A stretch of 64,000 nt of DNA from Citrobacter farmeri (GCF_019048065.1 NZ_CP077291.1:4650001-4714000); one strand, 5' to 3'. Numbered from the stretch's first letter, positions 28,616 to 38,850 are shown. A program made the numbers and translations. The notes: generated by a model not told the origin, from the letters alone.

Positions 28616-29636
28616 GCGCTTTACGCGCGGTACGATGGTGCGAGCGCGTTTTGTCGCGCCATTGGTATAATCGGACTGACCACAGTAACGTCTGATACGC
28701 AACCTTGGCACTGCGTACGTTCATCACCATCCGTTTATACATCCCTGAGGTAAAAATCTCGGCAATCATTCGCTGGCGCGTCAAAATATCCGGTTCTTTA
28801 CGCACAGAATGACAAACACGCAATGCTTCATACGTTATTTGTTGATGAAATTCAGGATAGATCATAATCCGGTCGGCATAATTCCGATTCAACTTCTCTA
28901 ATAAGCGGGTGATCTTAATGTAATGCCGCTGATAGTTCAGATTTTTATTACCCTGACGTTTCAGTCGGCTGACAGAATTATTATGCAGAAAATACTTATA
29001 CAGGGATTCTTCAGTATAACGGGCACGCAGCGCGTTAAACATAAACTCTGTGGTCCACACAATATCCTGATGATGTAATCCAGGAATAAAGCGAATGTTA
29101 TTCTTTTCAATAACCTCACGACGATAAACCCCCATCCACACCACGTGAGTCCAGCGGCGAGAAAAGAGCGCCATACGCAACCAGTCGGGACCGGTTAATA
29201 CGCCGGTTGAGCGGATACGGTCAGTTGGAATAGATTGCCAGGTCACGCCGGTATCCCGCTCGCTCCAGTCGGCATTGCACTGCGCGACGTCCAGATCGTC
29301 TTCCAGCGCCATCGTCATTAGCGTTTCATACATGTGCGGATAGACGAGGTCATCGGCATCAACAAACGCGATATACTTGCCGGTCGCAATGTCCATCCCT
29401 CGGTTACGGGCAACCGATGCTCCAGCGTTCGCCTGGTGCAACAGTCGTACATGGGGATAGTTTTCGGCGTAATACTTTGCTATATCAACCGAATTGTCCG
29501 TTGACCCATCATTCACAATAATGATTTCCAGGGCAGTCCACGTTTGCGCGATGAGAGATTCCATGCAGGCTTTAAAATCATTACCCGCATTATATAATGG
29601 GATAATAACACTGAGTCTGTTTGTACTGTTCATCAT
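28602..29636 (-). CDS. waaH: LPS core glucuronosyltransferase WaaH (GT2)
   Basis: WaaH (YibD) adds glucuronic acid to heptose III of the inner core in E. coli, under PhoB control. The 344-residue GT2 protein has the nucleotide-sugar domain LSVIIPLYNAGNDF, the VNDGSTDNS loop and FVDADD (about 91-96) as DxD motif, plus a basic C terminus (WRDKTRSHHRTARKALNLG). Length equals the E. coli protein. It converges with yibQ and lies beside tdh-kbl. A single possible half Pho-box (TGTCATAAAT) on this strand near 29,800 is too weak to call. Confidence 0.93.
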   Translation of the reverse strand: MMNSTNRLSVIIPLYNAGNDFKACMESLIAQTWTALEIIIVNDGSTDNSVDIAKYYAENYPHVRLLHQANAGASVARNRGMDIATGKYIAFVDADDLVYPHMYETLMTMALEDDLDVAQCNADWSERDTGVTWQSIPTDRIRSTGVLTGPDWLRMALFSRRWTHVVWMGVYRREVIEKNNIRFIPGLHHQDIVWTTEFMFNALRARYTEESLYKYFLHNNSVSRLKRQGNKNLNYQRHYIKITRLLEKLNRNYADRIMIYPEFHQQITYEALRVCHSVRKEPDILTRQRMIAEIFTSGMYKRMVMNVRSAKVAYQTLLWSVRLYQWRDKTRSHHRTARKALNLG

Positions 29637-29845
29637 AATAAATTACCGAATGCCTTTGAAGTTGTCTGCCTTTTTACAGCCTTTGTATTAAGAAACGATT
29701 AAGGCCGAAAATAATATTTGTAAAGGTTCCAGGAGACTTCAGCGTAGGGGCATCAGGTAAACAGCAATATAAGACTAAGACGCAATTACGAATTATTTAT
29801 GACAATGACAATTCTTTACAGCTTTCCGGATATTCCTCAGGAAAT

Positions 29846-29866
29846 AAGGCCGGATATTCCGGCCTT
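29846..29866 (-). terminator. Hairpin terminator after tdh
   Basis: AAGGCCGGA (29846-29854) and TCCGGCCTT (29858-29866) form a perfect 9-base stem with a 3-base loop, 7 bp after the tdh stop. The minus-strand tail is TTATTTCC; the plus side has TTTTCT, so it may also act on rightward transcripts. Confidence 0.75.
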
Positions 29867-29872
29867 TTCTGA

Positions 29873-30898
29873 TTAATTCCAGCTGAGAATGACTTTCCCG
29901 GACTGGCCTGAGCGCATTGCGTCAAAGCCTTTCTGGAACTCATCAATCGAGAAGCGGTGGGTGATAATGGGCGACAGATCCAGACCAGACTGTATCAGCG
30001 CAGCCATCTTATACCAGGTTTCGAACATCTCGCGACCGTAAATGCCTTTAATGAACAGTCCTTTAAAGATCACTTTCGTCCAGTCGATAGACATATCTGA
30101 GGGAGGAATACCCAGCATAGCAATCCTGCCACCGTGATTCATGGTGTCCAGCATCGCACGGAAGGCTGGCGGCGCACCGGACATCTCCAGACCGACATCA
30201 AACCCTTCGGTCATGCCCAGCTCTTCCATCACTTCGCTCAGGCTCTCTTTTGACACGTTGACCGCGCGGGTGATGCCCATCTTACGCGCCAGCTCAAGGC
30301 GATACTCATTAACGTCAGTGATCACCACGTTGCGTGCACCCACGTGCTTCGCCACCGCAGCCGCCATGATGCCAATCGGACCAGCCCCCGATACCAGTAC
30401 GTCTTCGCCGACCAGATCGAACGACAGCGCCGTATGCACCGCATTGCCAAACGGGTCAAAGATGGAGGCCAGATCATCTGAGATATTGTCCGGAATTTTG
30501 AACGCGTTGAACGCCGGGATCACCAGATATTCTGCGAAACAGCCCGGACGGTTGACGCCCACCCCCGTGGTATTACGGCACAGATGCGTGCGTCCGCCAC
30601 GACAGTTACGGCAGTGCCCGCAGGTAATGTGACCTTCGCCAGACACGCGGTCGCCGATCTTAAAGCCTTTCACTTCCTGACCGATACCAACCACTTCGCC
30701 AACGTACTCATGGCCGACAACCATAGGAACCGGGATGGTTTTTTGCGACCACTCATCCCAGTTATAGATGTGAACGTCAGTGCCGCAGATGGCTGTTTTA
30801 CGGATTTTAATCAGCAGATCGTTGTGACCAACTTCCGGTTCCGGAACGTCGGTCATCCAGATGCCCTCTTCCGCTTTCAGTTTGGATAACGCTTTCAT
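29873..30898 (-). CDS. tdh: L-threonine 3-dehydrogenase Tdh
   Basis: Tdh oxidises threonine to 2-amino-3-ketobutyrate with NAD+. The 341-residue zinc-dependent medium-chain dehydrogenase has catalytic Cys38 in [28 protein letters not shown], four structural-zinc cysteines in [18 protein letters not shown], and the Rossmann stretch [19 protein letters not shown]. It follows kbl by nine bases; together they convert threonine to glycine and acetyl-CoA. Confidence 0.97.
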   Translation of the reverse strand: MKALSKLKAEEGIWMTDVPEPEVGHNDLLIKIRKTAICGTDVHIYNWDEWSQKTIPVPMVVGHEYVGEVVGIGQEVKGFKIGDRVSGEGHITCGHCRNCRGGRTHLCRNTTGVGVNRPGCFAEYLVIPAFNAFKIPDNISDDLASIFDPFGNAVHTALSFDLVGEDVLVSGAGPIGIMAAAVAKHVGARNVVITDVNEYRLELARKMGITRAVNVSKESLSEVMEELGMTEGFDVGLEMSGAPPAFRAMLDTMNHGGRIAMLGIPPSDMSIDWTKVIFKGLFIKGIYGREMFETWYKMAALIQSGLDLSPIITHRFSIDEFQKGFDAMRSGQSGKVILSWN

Positions 30899-30907
30899 CT
30901 CACATCC

Positions 30908-32104
30908 TCAGGCAATAACGCCCAGTTGTTTACCAATGCGGGTGAAGGCTTCCACCGCGCGGGTGATTTGTTCCGGGGTGTGTGCCGCAGACATCTGAGT
31001 ACGAATGCGTGCCTGACCTTTCGGAACAACCGGATAGAAGAATCCTGTGACGTAAATGCCCTCTTTTTGCAGCTCGCGGGCAAATTCTTGTGCAATCACC
31101 GCGTCACCCAGCATTACCGGGATAATCGCGTGATCGGCACCGGCCAGAGTGAACCCTGCAGCAGACATTTGCTCGCGGAACTGGCGCGCGTTTGCCCACA
31201 GGCGATCGCGCAATTCACCGCCAGACTCAACCATCTCCAGCACTTTGATGGAAGCAGCGACAATCGCCGGGGCCAGTGAGTTGGAGAACAGATAAGGGCG
31301 AGAGCGCTGACGCAACCACTCAACCACCTCTTTACGGGCAGCAGTGTAACCACCGGATGCGCCGCCAAGGGCTTTACCCAGCGTTCCGGTGATGATGTCT
31401 ACACGACCCATCACATCGCAATATTCGTGGGAACCGCGGCCGTTCTCACCAACAAACCCCACGGCATGGGAGTCATCGACCATCACCAGCGCGTTGTATT
31501 TGTCTGCCAGATCGCACACGCCCTTCAGGTTGGCGATGACACCGTCCATTGAAAACACCCCGTCGGTGGCTATCAGCACATGACGAGCCCCGGCTTCGCG
31601 CGCTTCTTTCAGGCGGGCTTCCAGTTCCTGCATATCGTTGTTGGCATAGCGAAAGCGCTTCGCTTTGCACAGGCGCACGCCATCAATGATGGAGGCATGA
31701 TTCAGCGCGTCAGAGATAATCGCATCTTCAGCACCCAACAGCGTTTCGAACAGACCGCCGTTGGCATCGAAACAGGAAGAGTAAAGAATGGCATCTTCCA
31801 TGCCGAGGAACGCAGCCAGTTTTTGTTCCAGCTGTTTATGGCTGTCCTGGGTGCCACAGATAAAGCGCACCGACGCCATCCCAAACCCATGAGAGTCCAT
31901 ACCGGCTTTCGCTGCGGCAATCAGATCCGGATGGTTCGCCAGTCCCAGGTAGTTATTGGCGCAGAAGTTAATAACGTGGCTGCCGTCCGCCACGGTGATA
32001 TCTGCCTGCTGAGCAGATGTGATAATGCGCTCTTCTTTAAACAATCCTTCCGCACGGGCGGTTTGCAGATCGTTAGTTAACTGTTTGTAAAAATCCCCAC
32101 GCAT
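30908..32104 (-). CDS. kbl: 2-amino-3-ketobutyrate CoA ligase Kbl
   Basis: Kbl is a PLP enzyme of the alpha-oxoamine synthase family that cleaves 2-amino-3-ketobutyrate with CoA to glycine and acetyl-CoA. The 398 residues equal the E. coli length. The PLP lysine lies in [33 protein letters not shown] holds the cofactor aspartate and histidine, and [14 protein letters not shown] is the N-terminal substrate region. It is the first gene of kbl-tdh, divergent from hldD. Confidence 0.97.
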   Translation of the reverse strand: MRGDFYKQLTNDLQTARAEGLFKEERIITSAQQADITVADGSHVINFCANNYLGLANHPDLIAAAKAGMDSHGFGMASVRFICGTQDSHKQLEQKLAAFLGMEDAILYSSCFDANGGLFETLLGAEDAIISDALNHASIIDGVRLCKAKRFRYANNDMQELEARLKEAREAGARHVLIATDGVFSMDGVIANLKGVCDLADKYNALVMVDDSHAVGFVGENGRGSHEYCDVMGRVDIITGTLGKALGGASGGYTAARKEVVEWLRQRSRPYLFSNSLAPAIVAASIKVLEMVESGGELRDRLWANARQFREQMSAAGFTLAGADHAIIPVMLGDAVIAQEFARELQKEGIYVTGFFYPVVPKGQARIRTQMSAAHTPEQITRAVEAFTRIGKQLGVIA

Positions 32105-32318
32105 TGCGATTCTCCAGACTGGGCAAATTTCAGCACATCTTACCTAACCCTGGACGCTGATACGAGATGACGCATTATCACTTCTTTAAAATGCAGGATA
32201 AATCACGCGTACCCACACGACCTTTCGGTGAATGGCTGAAGCCAACGCTATGTAGTGATATGATAAGAGTATTCGTGTCTGAGATTGTCTCTGACTCCAT
32301 AATTCATAGGTTACAGTT

Positions 32319-33299
32319 ATGATCATCGTTACCGGCGGCGCGGGCTTTATCGGCAGTAATATCGTTAAGTCCCTGAATGATAAAGGCATCACCGATATCC
32401 TGGTGGTGGACAACCTGAAAGACGGCACCAAGTTTGTTAACCTGGTGGATCTGAACATTGCCGACTATATGGATAAAGAAGATTTCTTAATCCAGATTAT
32501 GGCGGGTGAAGAGTTCGGCGAGATCGAAGCGATTTTCCACGAAGGAGCCTGTTCTTCCACCACCGAGTGGGACGGCAAGTACATGATGGATAACAACTAT
32601 CAGTACTCCAAAGAGCTGCTACATTACTGCCTGGAGCGTGAAATTCCGTTCCTGTATGCCTCTTCCGCGGCCACCTATGGCGGTCGTACTTCTGACTTCA
32701 TCGAATCCCGCGAATATGAGAAACCGCTGAACGTCTACGGTTACTCAAAGTTCCTGTTTGACGAATACGTGCGTCAGATCCTGCCAGAAGCCAATTCACA
32801 GATCGTGGGCTTTCGTTACTTCAACGTCTACGGGCCGCGTGAAGGCCATAAAGGCAGCATGGCGAGCGTCGCATTCCATCTCAATACGCAGCTCAACAAT
32901 GGTGAAACACCGAAGCTGTTTGAAGGTAGCGAAAACTTTAAACGCGACTTCGTCTACGTCGGCGACGTGGCGGACGTCAACCTGTGGTTCTGGGAAAATG
33001 GCGTCTCCGGTATCTTTAACCTGGGTACTGGCCGTGCAGAATCCTTCCAGGCCGTAGCCGATGCTGCTCTGGCGTACCATAAGAAAAGCGAGCTTGAGTA
33101 CATCCCGTTCCCGGAAAAACTGAAAGGTCGCTACCAGGCATTTACACAGGCCGATCTGACCAACCTGCGCGCTGCGGGCTACGATAAGCCCTTCAAGACC
33201 GTTGCCGAAGGCGTAGCGGAATATATGGCCTGGCTAAACCGCGACAACGCGACAAATTCACAAAATCATTCTAGCGGTATCAAGGCGGCAACTAAGTGA
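32319..33299 (+). CDS. hldD: ADP-L-glycero-D-manno-heptose 6-epimerase HldD, extended C terminus
   Basis: HldD (RfaD) makes the ADP-L-glycero-heptose used by WaaC and WaaF. It is an NADP short-chain epimerase with GGAGFIGSN at the N terminus, the catalytic Tyr-X3-Lys in [11 protein letters not shown] (about 140-144) and [19 protein letters not shown]. The E. coli protein has 310 residues ending WLNRDA; this one has 326, continuing past NRD with [17 protein letters not shown]. The extension is polar, and a hairpin-forming, repeat-like sequence follows before waaF, so an insertion probably removed the usual stop. The catalytic core is intact. Confidence 0.95.
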   Translation: MIIVTGGAGFIGSNIVKSLNDKGITDILVVDNLKDGTKFVNLVDLNIADYMDKEDFLIQIMAGEEFGEIEAIFHEGACSSTTEWDGKYMMDNNYQYSKELLHYCLEREIPFLYASSAATYGGRTSDFIESREYEKPLNVYGYSKFLFDEYVRQILPEANSQIVGFRYFNVYGPREGHKGSMASVAFHLNTQLNNGETPKLFEGSENFKRDFVYVGDVADVNLWFWENGVSGIFNLGTGRAESFQAVADAALAYHKKSELEYIPFPEKLKGRYQAFTQADLTNLRAAGYDKPFKTVAEGVAEYMAWLNRDNATNSQNHSSGIKAATK

Positions 33300-33301
33300 A
33301 T

Positions 33302-33372
33302 CTCCGGGAGCTTACAAGAGTAAGTGACCGGAGTGAACGCAGGCAGCCAACGCAGAGACAGCTTGAAGGATG
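33302..33372. repeat. Stem-loop repeat-like insertion between hldD and waaF
   Basis: CTCCGG (33302-33307) pairs with CCGGAG (33328-33333), and inside it CTTAC (33311-33315) pairs with GTAAG (33320-33324), followed by GTGAACGCAGGCAGCCAACG and AGCTTGAAGGATGAAG. From memory this resembles a short dispersed non-coding repeat seen after many enterobacterial genes; I cannot confirm copy number. It spaces waaF 79 bp from hldD. Confidence 0.5.
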
Positions 33373-33378
33373 AAGTGA

Positions 33379-34425
33379 ATGAAGATTTTGGTGGTAGGCC
33401 CGTCCTGGGTGGGCGACATGATGATGTCGCAAAGTCTCTATCGCACGCTCAAGGCGCGCTATCCCCAGGCGATAATCGACGTGATGGCACCGGCATGGTG
33501 CCGTCCATTATTATCGCGGATGCCGGAGGTCAACGAGGCAATCTCCATGCCCTTAGGACACGGCGCGCTGGAACTGGGCGAACGTCGCAAACTCGGCCAC
33601 AACCTGCGTGAAAAACGTTATGACCGTGCTTATGTCTTGCCCAACTCGTTTAAATCCGCACTGATTCCTTTCTTTGCCGGTATTCCTCATCGCACGGGCT
33701 GGCGCGGCGAAATGCGTTATGGCCTGCTTAATGACGCGCGAGTACTGGATAAAGACGCCTGGCCGTTAATGGTTGAACGCTACGTGGCGCTGGCCTACGA
33801 CAAAGGCGTGATGCGCACAGCAAAAGATCTGCCACAGCCACTGCTATGGCCGCAACTCCAGGTGAGTGAAGGTGAGAAGTCATTGACCTGTAGCGCGTTT
33901 TCTCTTTCTGACGAACGTCCAATGATTGGCTTTTGCCCCGGGGCAGAATTCGGTCCCGCAAAACGCTGGCCGCACTATCACTATGCAGAACTCGCGAAAC
34001 AACTCATTGACGAAGGCTATCAGATAGTCCTGTTTGGCTCGACAAAAGATCATGAGGCTGGCAACGAAATACTGGCAGCCTTAAGCGATGAACAGCAGGC
34101 CTGGTGCCATAATCTGGCTGGCGAAACGCAACTGGAACAGGCGGTCATATTGATTGGCGCGTGTAAGGCCATTGTCACCAACGATTCCGGCCTGATGCAC
34201 GTCGCCGCGGCGCTGAACCGTCCGCTGGTTGCACTCTATGGACCAAGCAGCCCGGATTTTACCCCTCCACTGTCACATAAAGCGCGCGTGATTCGCCTGA
34301 TTACGGGCTATCACAAAGTGCGTAAAGGCGATGCCGCCGAGGGCTATCATCAGAGCCTGATCGACATTACGCCTGCGCGTGTACTGGAAGAGCTCAACAG
34401 TCTGCTACTGCAAGAGGAAGCCTGA
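33379..34425 (+). CDS. waaF: ADP-heptose:LPS heptosyltransferase II WaaF
   Basis: WaaF adds the second heptose to the inner core at the cytoplasmic face. The 348-residue GT9 protein has the N-terminal KILVVGPSWVGDMMMSQSLYRTL and the C-terminal ADP-heptose pocket FCPGAEFGPAKRWP and VTNDSGLMHVAAALNRPLVALYGPSSP. Length equals E. coli WaaF. It is followed by waaC with a 3-bp gap. Confidence 0.97.
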   Translation: MKILVVGPSWVGDMMMSQSLYRTLKARYPQAIIDVMAPAWCRPLLSRMPEVNEAISMPLGHGALELGERRKLGHNLREKRYDRAYVLPNSFKSALIPFFAGIPHRTGWRGEMRYGLLNDARVLDKDAWPLMVERYVALAYDKGVMRTAKDLPQPLLWPQLQVSEGEKSLTCSAFSLSDERPMIGFCPGAEFGPAKRWPHYHYAELAKQLIDEGYQIVLFGSTKDHEAGNEILAALSDEQQAWCHNLAGETQLEQAVILIGACKAIVTNDSGLMHVAAALNRPLVALYGPSSPDFTPPLSHKARVIRLITGYHKVRKGDAAEGYHQSLIDITPARVLEELNSLLLQEEA

Positions 34426-34428
34426 CGA

Positions 34429-35391
34429 ATGCGGGTTCTGATCGTCAAAACATCCTCAATGGGTGATGTGCTACATACGCTGCCCGCACTCACAGATGCG
34501 CAACTGGCCATTCCGGATATTCAGTTTGATTGGGTGGTTGAAGAAGGATTTGCGCAGATACCGTCCTGGCATGCCGCGGTGAACCGCGTCATCCCCGTGG
34601 CGATTCGCCGCTGGCGTAAGGCCTGGTTTTCCGCCCCGATTAAAGAGGAGCGCAAAGCCTTCCGTGAGGCCGTCCAGGCCGAGCAATATGACGCGATCAT
34701 CGACGCCCAGGGCCTGGTGAAAAGCGCGGCACTGGTGACGCGTCTGGCACATGGGGTAAAACACGGTATGGACTGGCAAACCGCACGTGAACCGCTGGCC
34801 AGTCTGTTCTATAATCGCCGCCATCACATCGCCAGACAGCAGCATGCCGTAGAGCGTACGCGTGAGCTGTTTGCAAAAAGCCTGGACTATCAGAAACCGG
34901 TATCGCAAGGCGATTATGCGATTGCGCAGCATTTCCTTGCCGTCGGAAATACGAATGAACAGCCCTATACGGTATTTTTGCATGCCACAACGCGCGATGA
35001 TAAGCACTGGCCGGAGGCAAACTGGCGGGCGTTAATCGGTCTGTTGGCTGACAGTGGGATAAGCATTAAATTGCCCTGGGGGGCACCTCATGAAGAAGCA
35101 CGGGCAAAGAGGTTAGCGGAGGGATTCGCTCACGTTGAGGTGTTACCGCGAATGACGCTGGAAGGTGTCGCTCGTGTGCTGGCTGGGGCAAAATTTGTCG
35201 TTTCAGTCGATACGGGGTTAAGCCATCTGACCGCCGCACTCGATCGACCCAATATCACGTTGTACGGTCCTACGGATCCAGGACTCATTGGTGGTTATGG
35301 GAAGAACCAGGTGGCGTGTCGCGCGCCAGAAAATCAATTAGTCATGCTAAGCGCTGATTCCGTCCGCGACGAGCTCACATCATTATTGTAA
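34429..35391 (+). CDS. waaC: ADP-heptose:LPS heptosyltransferase I WaaC
   Basis: WaaC transfers the first heptose to Kdo2-lipid A. The 320-residue GT9 protein starts MRVLIVKTSSMGDVLHTLPALTDA; the donor site includes HATTRDDKHWPEANW and VSVDTGLSHLTAALDRPNITLYGPTDP. It sits between waaF and waaL in the hldD-waaF-waaC-waaL operon. Confidence 0.97.
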   Translation: MRVLIVKTSSMGDVLHTLPALTDAQLAIPDIQFDWVVEEGFAQIPSWHAAVNRVIPVAIRRWRKAWFSAPIKEERKAFREAVQAEQYDAIIDAQGLVKSAALVTRLAHGVKHGMDWQTAREPLASLFYNRRHHIARQQHAVERTRELFAKSLDYQKPVSQGDYAIAQHFLAVGNTNEQPYTVFLHATTRDDKHWPEANWRALIGLLADSGISIKLPWGAPHEEARAKRLAEGFAHVEVLPRMTLEGVARVLAGAKFVVSVDTGLSHLTAALDRPNITLYGPTDPGLIGGYGKNQVACRAPENQLVMLSADSVRDELTSLL

Positions 35392-35402
35392 AAGGTAAAT
35401 GA

Positions 35403-36674
35403 ATGCCAACCTTGAGTCTTGCAAGTCCCTGGCGTCACTACGCCACAAAGACATCTTCAGCACTGGAAATAACAACCTATTTGCTCTGCACCATAACGCT
35501 GATTGTTGCACTGTTTGATAATACGCTGAGCATGAAGTTATATAATGTCACGGCGATACTCGGTCTGTTGGCGCTACTGTTGCGCGGTAAACCTGAAAGC
35601 TATTCAGTGCAGTACTGGCTACTGCCGCTCGCTATTTTGATCATCGGCGCGCTGGACATCGCCTGGTATTCCACCTTTAAGGTTGATAATTCACCTTTTC
35701 GCGCCACGTACCACAGTTACCTGAATGCTGCGAAGATCTTTCTCTTTGGCGCTTTTCTTATCCTGCTGGCGCTGACGTCTAGAATTCGCTTTAAGAAAGA
35801 ATTGCCGCTTTATATCCTGTATTCGCTGTCATTTTTTATCGCGGGATATGCATATTATATAAAAACTACCACCGGCATGGCTCGCCTGGATTTTGGCATT
35901 GGCACAGCAACGGGTGCTGCTTATTCCATTATGTTTGTCGGCATTGTCAGCGGGATATCGATTCTCTACGCCCGACGGAATCACCCGATATTATTTTTAC
36001 TGAATGCGATCGCTATATTCTATGCGCTGGCACTCACCCAGACGCGCTCCACTCTGCTGATCTTCCCGGTGATATGTGCGCTGTCGCTGGTCGCCGGATA
36101 TATCAAGTCGCCAAAGAAACTCTTCTTTTCAGTAATTGGCTTTTTCATCGCGCTGGTTGTGCTGATTGTCCTGTTTAGTAAGCCGATTTATAACCGCTTC
36201 CACGAAGGCGTCTCGGACCTGACACGCTATAGCCAGGGTAATAGCAAGAGTTCCCTGGGCGCACGACTGGCAATGTATGAAATTGGCTTCGATATCTTTA
36301 AAGAAGCCCCGCTCGCGGCGAGATCCGCCGATACACGAGCCCAGCAGATGAAAGAACTCGCAAGTGAAGATAAATATCTGCAAGGTGCCCTGGAGTTTTC
36401 AAATATTCACTTACACAACGAGTTTATCGAAGCCGCTTCCCTGAAAGGGATCGCCGGGGTACTGTCGACACTGTTATTCTATATCGCGCTGTTCTATACG
36501 GTCTATTACCACCGTTCTCTGGGGCTCTTTGCGCTAACGTTAGCGATCGTCGGCACTGGACTCAGTGATGTCATTCTCTGGTCTCGTAGCGTGCCCATCA
36601 TCTTAATAACCGCGATCGTTCTAATGCTCTTCCTCAAGAAAAACAGATTGCACGGCGATATCGCACCGCAATAA
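35403..36674 (+). CDS. waaL: O-antigen ligase WaaL
   Basis: WaaL joins undecaprenyl-linked O-antigen to the completed lipid A-core on the periplasmic side of the inner membrane. The 423-residue protein is polytopic (about 12 helices). A long periplasmic loop ends in SNIHLHNEFIEAASLKG, where His338 (position checked) is the likely catalytic histidine; an RSTL motif follows the central helices (TQTRSTLLIF). WaaL sequences vary with core type, so no single reference is expected to match. It is the last gene of the plus-strand operon and converges with waaU. Confidence 0.92.
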   Translation: MPTLSLASPWRHYATKTSSALEITTYLLCTITLIVALFDNTLSMKLYNVTAILGLLALLLRGKPESYSVQYWLLPLAILIIGALDIAWYSTFKVDNSPFRATYHSYLNAAKIFLFGAFLILLALTSRIRFKKELPLYILYSLSFFIAGYAYYIKTTTGMARLDFGIGTATGAAYSIMFVGIVSGISILYARRNHPILFLLNAIAIFYALALTQTRSTLLIFPVICALSLVAGYIKSPKKLFFSVIGFFIALVVLIVLFSKPIYNRFHEGVSDLTRYSQGNSKSSLGARLAMYEIGFDIFKEAPLAARSADTRAQQMKELASEDKYLQGALEFSNIHLHNEFIEAASLKGIAGVLSTLLFYIALFYTVYYHRSLGLFALTLAIVGTGLSDVILWSRSVPIILITAIVLMLFLKKNRLHGDIAPQ

Positions 36675-36680
36675 GCTGAC

Positions 36681-36723
36681 CGTCAGAAGTGGGCAATCCC
36701 CTCACTTCTGACGCGTTGACAGC
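36681..36723. terminator. Hairpin between convergent waaL and waaU
   Basis: CGTCAGAAGTG (36681-36691) pairs exactly with CACTTCTGACG (36713-36723) around a 21-base loop. The right arm is inside the 3' end of waaU. It probably serves both converging operons; there is no T run. Confidence 0.6.
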
Positions 36724-37778
36724 AAATCCTCTACCGATTCGGTCAGAACGTCCAGGCTAATATCCTTCACCGTATACGTCGGAGAGACTATCTGCAACGC
36801 ATTGCAGTTATTCGGTGCCCAGATAAGATGCGAGGGATAGGTTGTTTGTCGCGCATTAGGATACAGCGCGAGCGTGGGAATTTCATATGCCGATGCGATA
36901 TGGACCAGTGCGGTGTCCACGGAGATCACATACTGACTGAATTTTGTCAGTGCGACAGTATAAATAAATTCTTTAAAGGGCAGTGATTCAATGCCCGGTA
37001 TTGGAATAGATCGAATATCTTCGGCCAGGCCGGTAAAGATAACCCGGTATTCCGGATAATGTTTACAGAGATGCGAATAAATCGTACTAATCTGTTCACC
37101 GGATAATCGACAGATTTTTTTTGCCCCTAACGCATTAATAATAATGATTGGGGAGTCACCGATAAAATCCAGAACGTCTTTTTCAACCGACGCTGGCAAC
37201 GGTAAATCATAACTGACATCAAATTCATTACGCTCATCGCCATAAAAATGACGCATTATCTCACTTGCTCGCGTACACATGTGCGCCGTTAACATCTCGT
37301 CATGTGGATGGTAAACGGTGTAGTAACGTTTATACCACTTATCAAAACCCAGAATATGCGAGTGTCTGACACCAGACAACAACACGCTATGACCAAAGGA
37401 GGGCATGGTTTCAAAAGGGTCAAGTACGATATCGAAAGATTCGCCGGAAAGCTGTTTACGTAATGCCAGTACATCACTAATAGCATTTGATTTTTTAATA
37501 TAAAATTGATGTATTCTGCTATTACCAGAAAGAAATGCTTTTCCCGTTTCTGTGGTTAGAATTGACAGTTTGACACCACGATTAGACAACTCACGATACA
37601 GCGAACTTAAAACAATTAAATCACCTAACTTGTTGTTATCATGGATTAACAAACAGGTTTTAATATTATCTGCATTAATTTTATCATTCTTTTTCCGGGT
37701 AAAGAAAAAAGACAAAAAATTAATCTTAATTTTATTAATGCAGTATCTTTTTTTCTTATGAAAAGCACCTAAACCCAT
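36702..37778 (-). CDS. waaU: LPS core heptosyltransferase IV-type WaaU
   Basis: A 358-residue GT9 protein very similar to what I recall of E. coli K-12 WaaU, which adds the terminal side-chain heptose of the outer core. Shared stretches include FHKKKRYCINKIKINFL, LLIHDNNKLGDLIVLSSLYREL, VLDPFETMPSFGHS, LGFDKWYKRYY and VISVDTALVHIASAYEIPTLALYPN. I chose the ATG at 37778 (MGLGAFHKKKR); the frame also allows a GTG at 37790. Its presence with waaZ and waaR points to a K-12-like core. Last gene of the minus-strand operon. Confidence 0.92.
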   Translation of the reverse strand: MGLGAFHKKKRYCINKIKINFLSFFFTRKKNDKINADNIKTCLLIHDNNKLGDLIVLSSLYRELSNRGVKLSILTTETGKAFLSGNSRIHQFYIKKSNAISDVLALRKQLSGESFDIVLDPFETMPSFGHSVLLSGVRHSHILGFDKWYKRYYTVYHPHDEMLTAHMCTRASEIMRHFYGDERNEFDVSYDLPLPASVEKDVLDFIGDSPIIIINALGAKKICRLSGEQISTIYSHLCKHYPEYRVIFTGLAEDIRSIPIPGIESLPFKEFIYTVALTKFSQYVISVDTALVHIASAYEIPTLALYPNARQTTYPSHLIWAPNNCNALQIVSPTYTVKDISLDVLTESVEDLLSTRQK

Positions 37779-37814
37779 GCGAGTTACCACACTACAATAA
37801 AAAAGAAGTTAACA

Positions 37815-38669
37815 CTAACTTACATAAGAATCAGCACGATCGTGAAGATCATGCGCGTTGTTCATGATACGCGGTTTGGATGACAACGTTGCGACGTCCG
37901 TTGCTTTGATATAGGGAATAATATCGTAGCTAATTGCGGTATCGTCAGACAGATTGTAGATGCTAAAGTCATCAACATTCTCACACATAAACTGGAAAAA
38001 CGGCAGGATTTTAACTAAATCCTTGCTCAATTCAGAAGGCATCGGATTACGACTCTCATCATAAAAGCGCGCACAGCTTCCGGTGATATCTAACCCGGAG
38101 CAAATCGTATTGTCATAACCTAATGAATACGCAATCTGCATTGCCGTATATGCCACGGTATGGCATGAGCAGTACCCTAAGCTGATATCCTTACTAAATC
38201 CAACCAGTCTTTTACGTTTAGAAGCAGGCACTCGAATTAATAAATTTTTATTCCATTTTGAAAGTATTTCCAGCTTCAGCTTCTTGAACAAACCGCCTTT
38301 TTCTCGCTTATAAAATGCACGCAAAATAAAACAATGATTGCGCATATATTTCTTATCATCGTCCGTAGCGGCTTCATAAACATCCATATTGACGACAGTG
38401 AATTTGCTCGCCCGACTGAATTGATAAAAATCATGACGTCTTTGTAGCAAAAAACGCGCATCTGTTAAAACATAAATGAAGGGAGTAATACTATTACTGA
38501 GCAAGTATTCCGCTGCGCCGTTAACGGTAATGACATCATTGTTCTGCAAAAGAGATAGCGGAGTCCCTCGGGAGGTGGGTCCCGATAAGAAAATGATCGC
38601 GTTATCAGATGTTCGGCTGTCGATAAGTTGTTGAACACCTGCTCGAGTTATAAACTTAACATTACTCAT
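37815..38669 (-). CDS. waaZ: LPS core biosynthesis protein WaaZ (KdoIII)
   Basis: WaaZ is needed to add a third Kdo to the inner core in K-12-type strains. The 284-residue protein matches the recalled WaaZ sequence at AIIFLSGPTSRGTPLSLLQ, VNGAAEYLL, FSKDISLGYCSCHTVAYTAMQIAYSLGY and CARFYDESRNPMPSELSKDL; it has a GT-like fold of the DUF115/WaaZ type. A 181-bp A/T-rich gap with an 8-base hairpin (TTGCATTT 38802-38809, AAATGCAA 38819-38826) separates it from waaY, which is unusual in this tight operon. Confidence 0.92.
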   Translation of the reverse strand: MSNVKFITRAGVQQLIDSRTSDNAIIFLSGPTSRGTPLSLLQNNDVITVNGAAEYLLSNSITPFIYVLTDARFLLQRRHDFYQFSRASKFTVVNMDVYEAATDDDKKYMRNHCFILRAFYKREKGGLFKKLKLEILSKWNKNLLIRVPASKRKRLVGFSKDISLGYCSCHTVAYTAMQIAYSLGYDNTICSGLDITGSCARFYDESRNPMPSELSKDLVKILPFFQFMCENVDDFSIYNLSDDTAISYDIIPYIKATDVATLSSKPRIMNNAHDLHDRADSYVS

Positions 38670-38850
38670 ATGAAACCTGTAGGTTTATCATGCAACTTAA
38701 ATCACGATGAATCTTTAAGGAAAGTGTTCATGGTTTATCTTTAGCGAGGATGAATAAAAGTAGGATGAACAGATTTGCTCACAAAACATACGAATTCATT
38801 TTTGCATTTTAAATGACCAAATGCAATGTTCTAAATATTCGCATTGAAAC

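Noticed and set aside
29789..29811. Possible Pho box for waaH (TTGTCATTGTCATAAAT on the minus strand)
   Set aside because: The two TGTCAT units are 6 bp apart instead of the 11-bp repeat period of PhoB sites and it lies about 165 bp from the start codon; too weak to annotate.
33324..33611. Short open frame across the hldD-waaF gap
   Set aside because: It overlaps the start of waaF in another frame and covers the repeat-like insertion; no sign of coding function.
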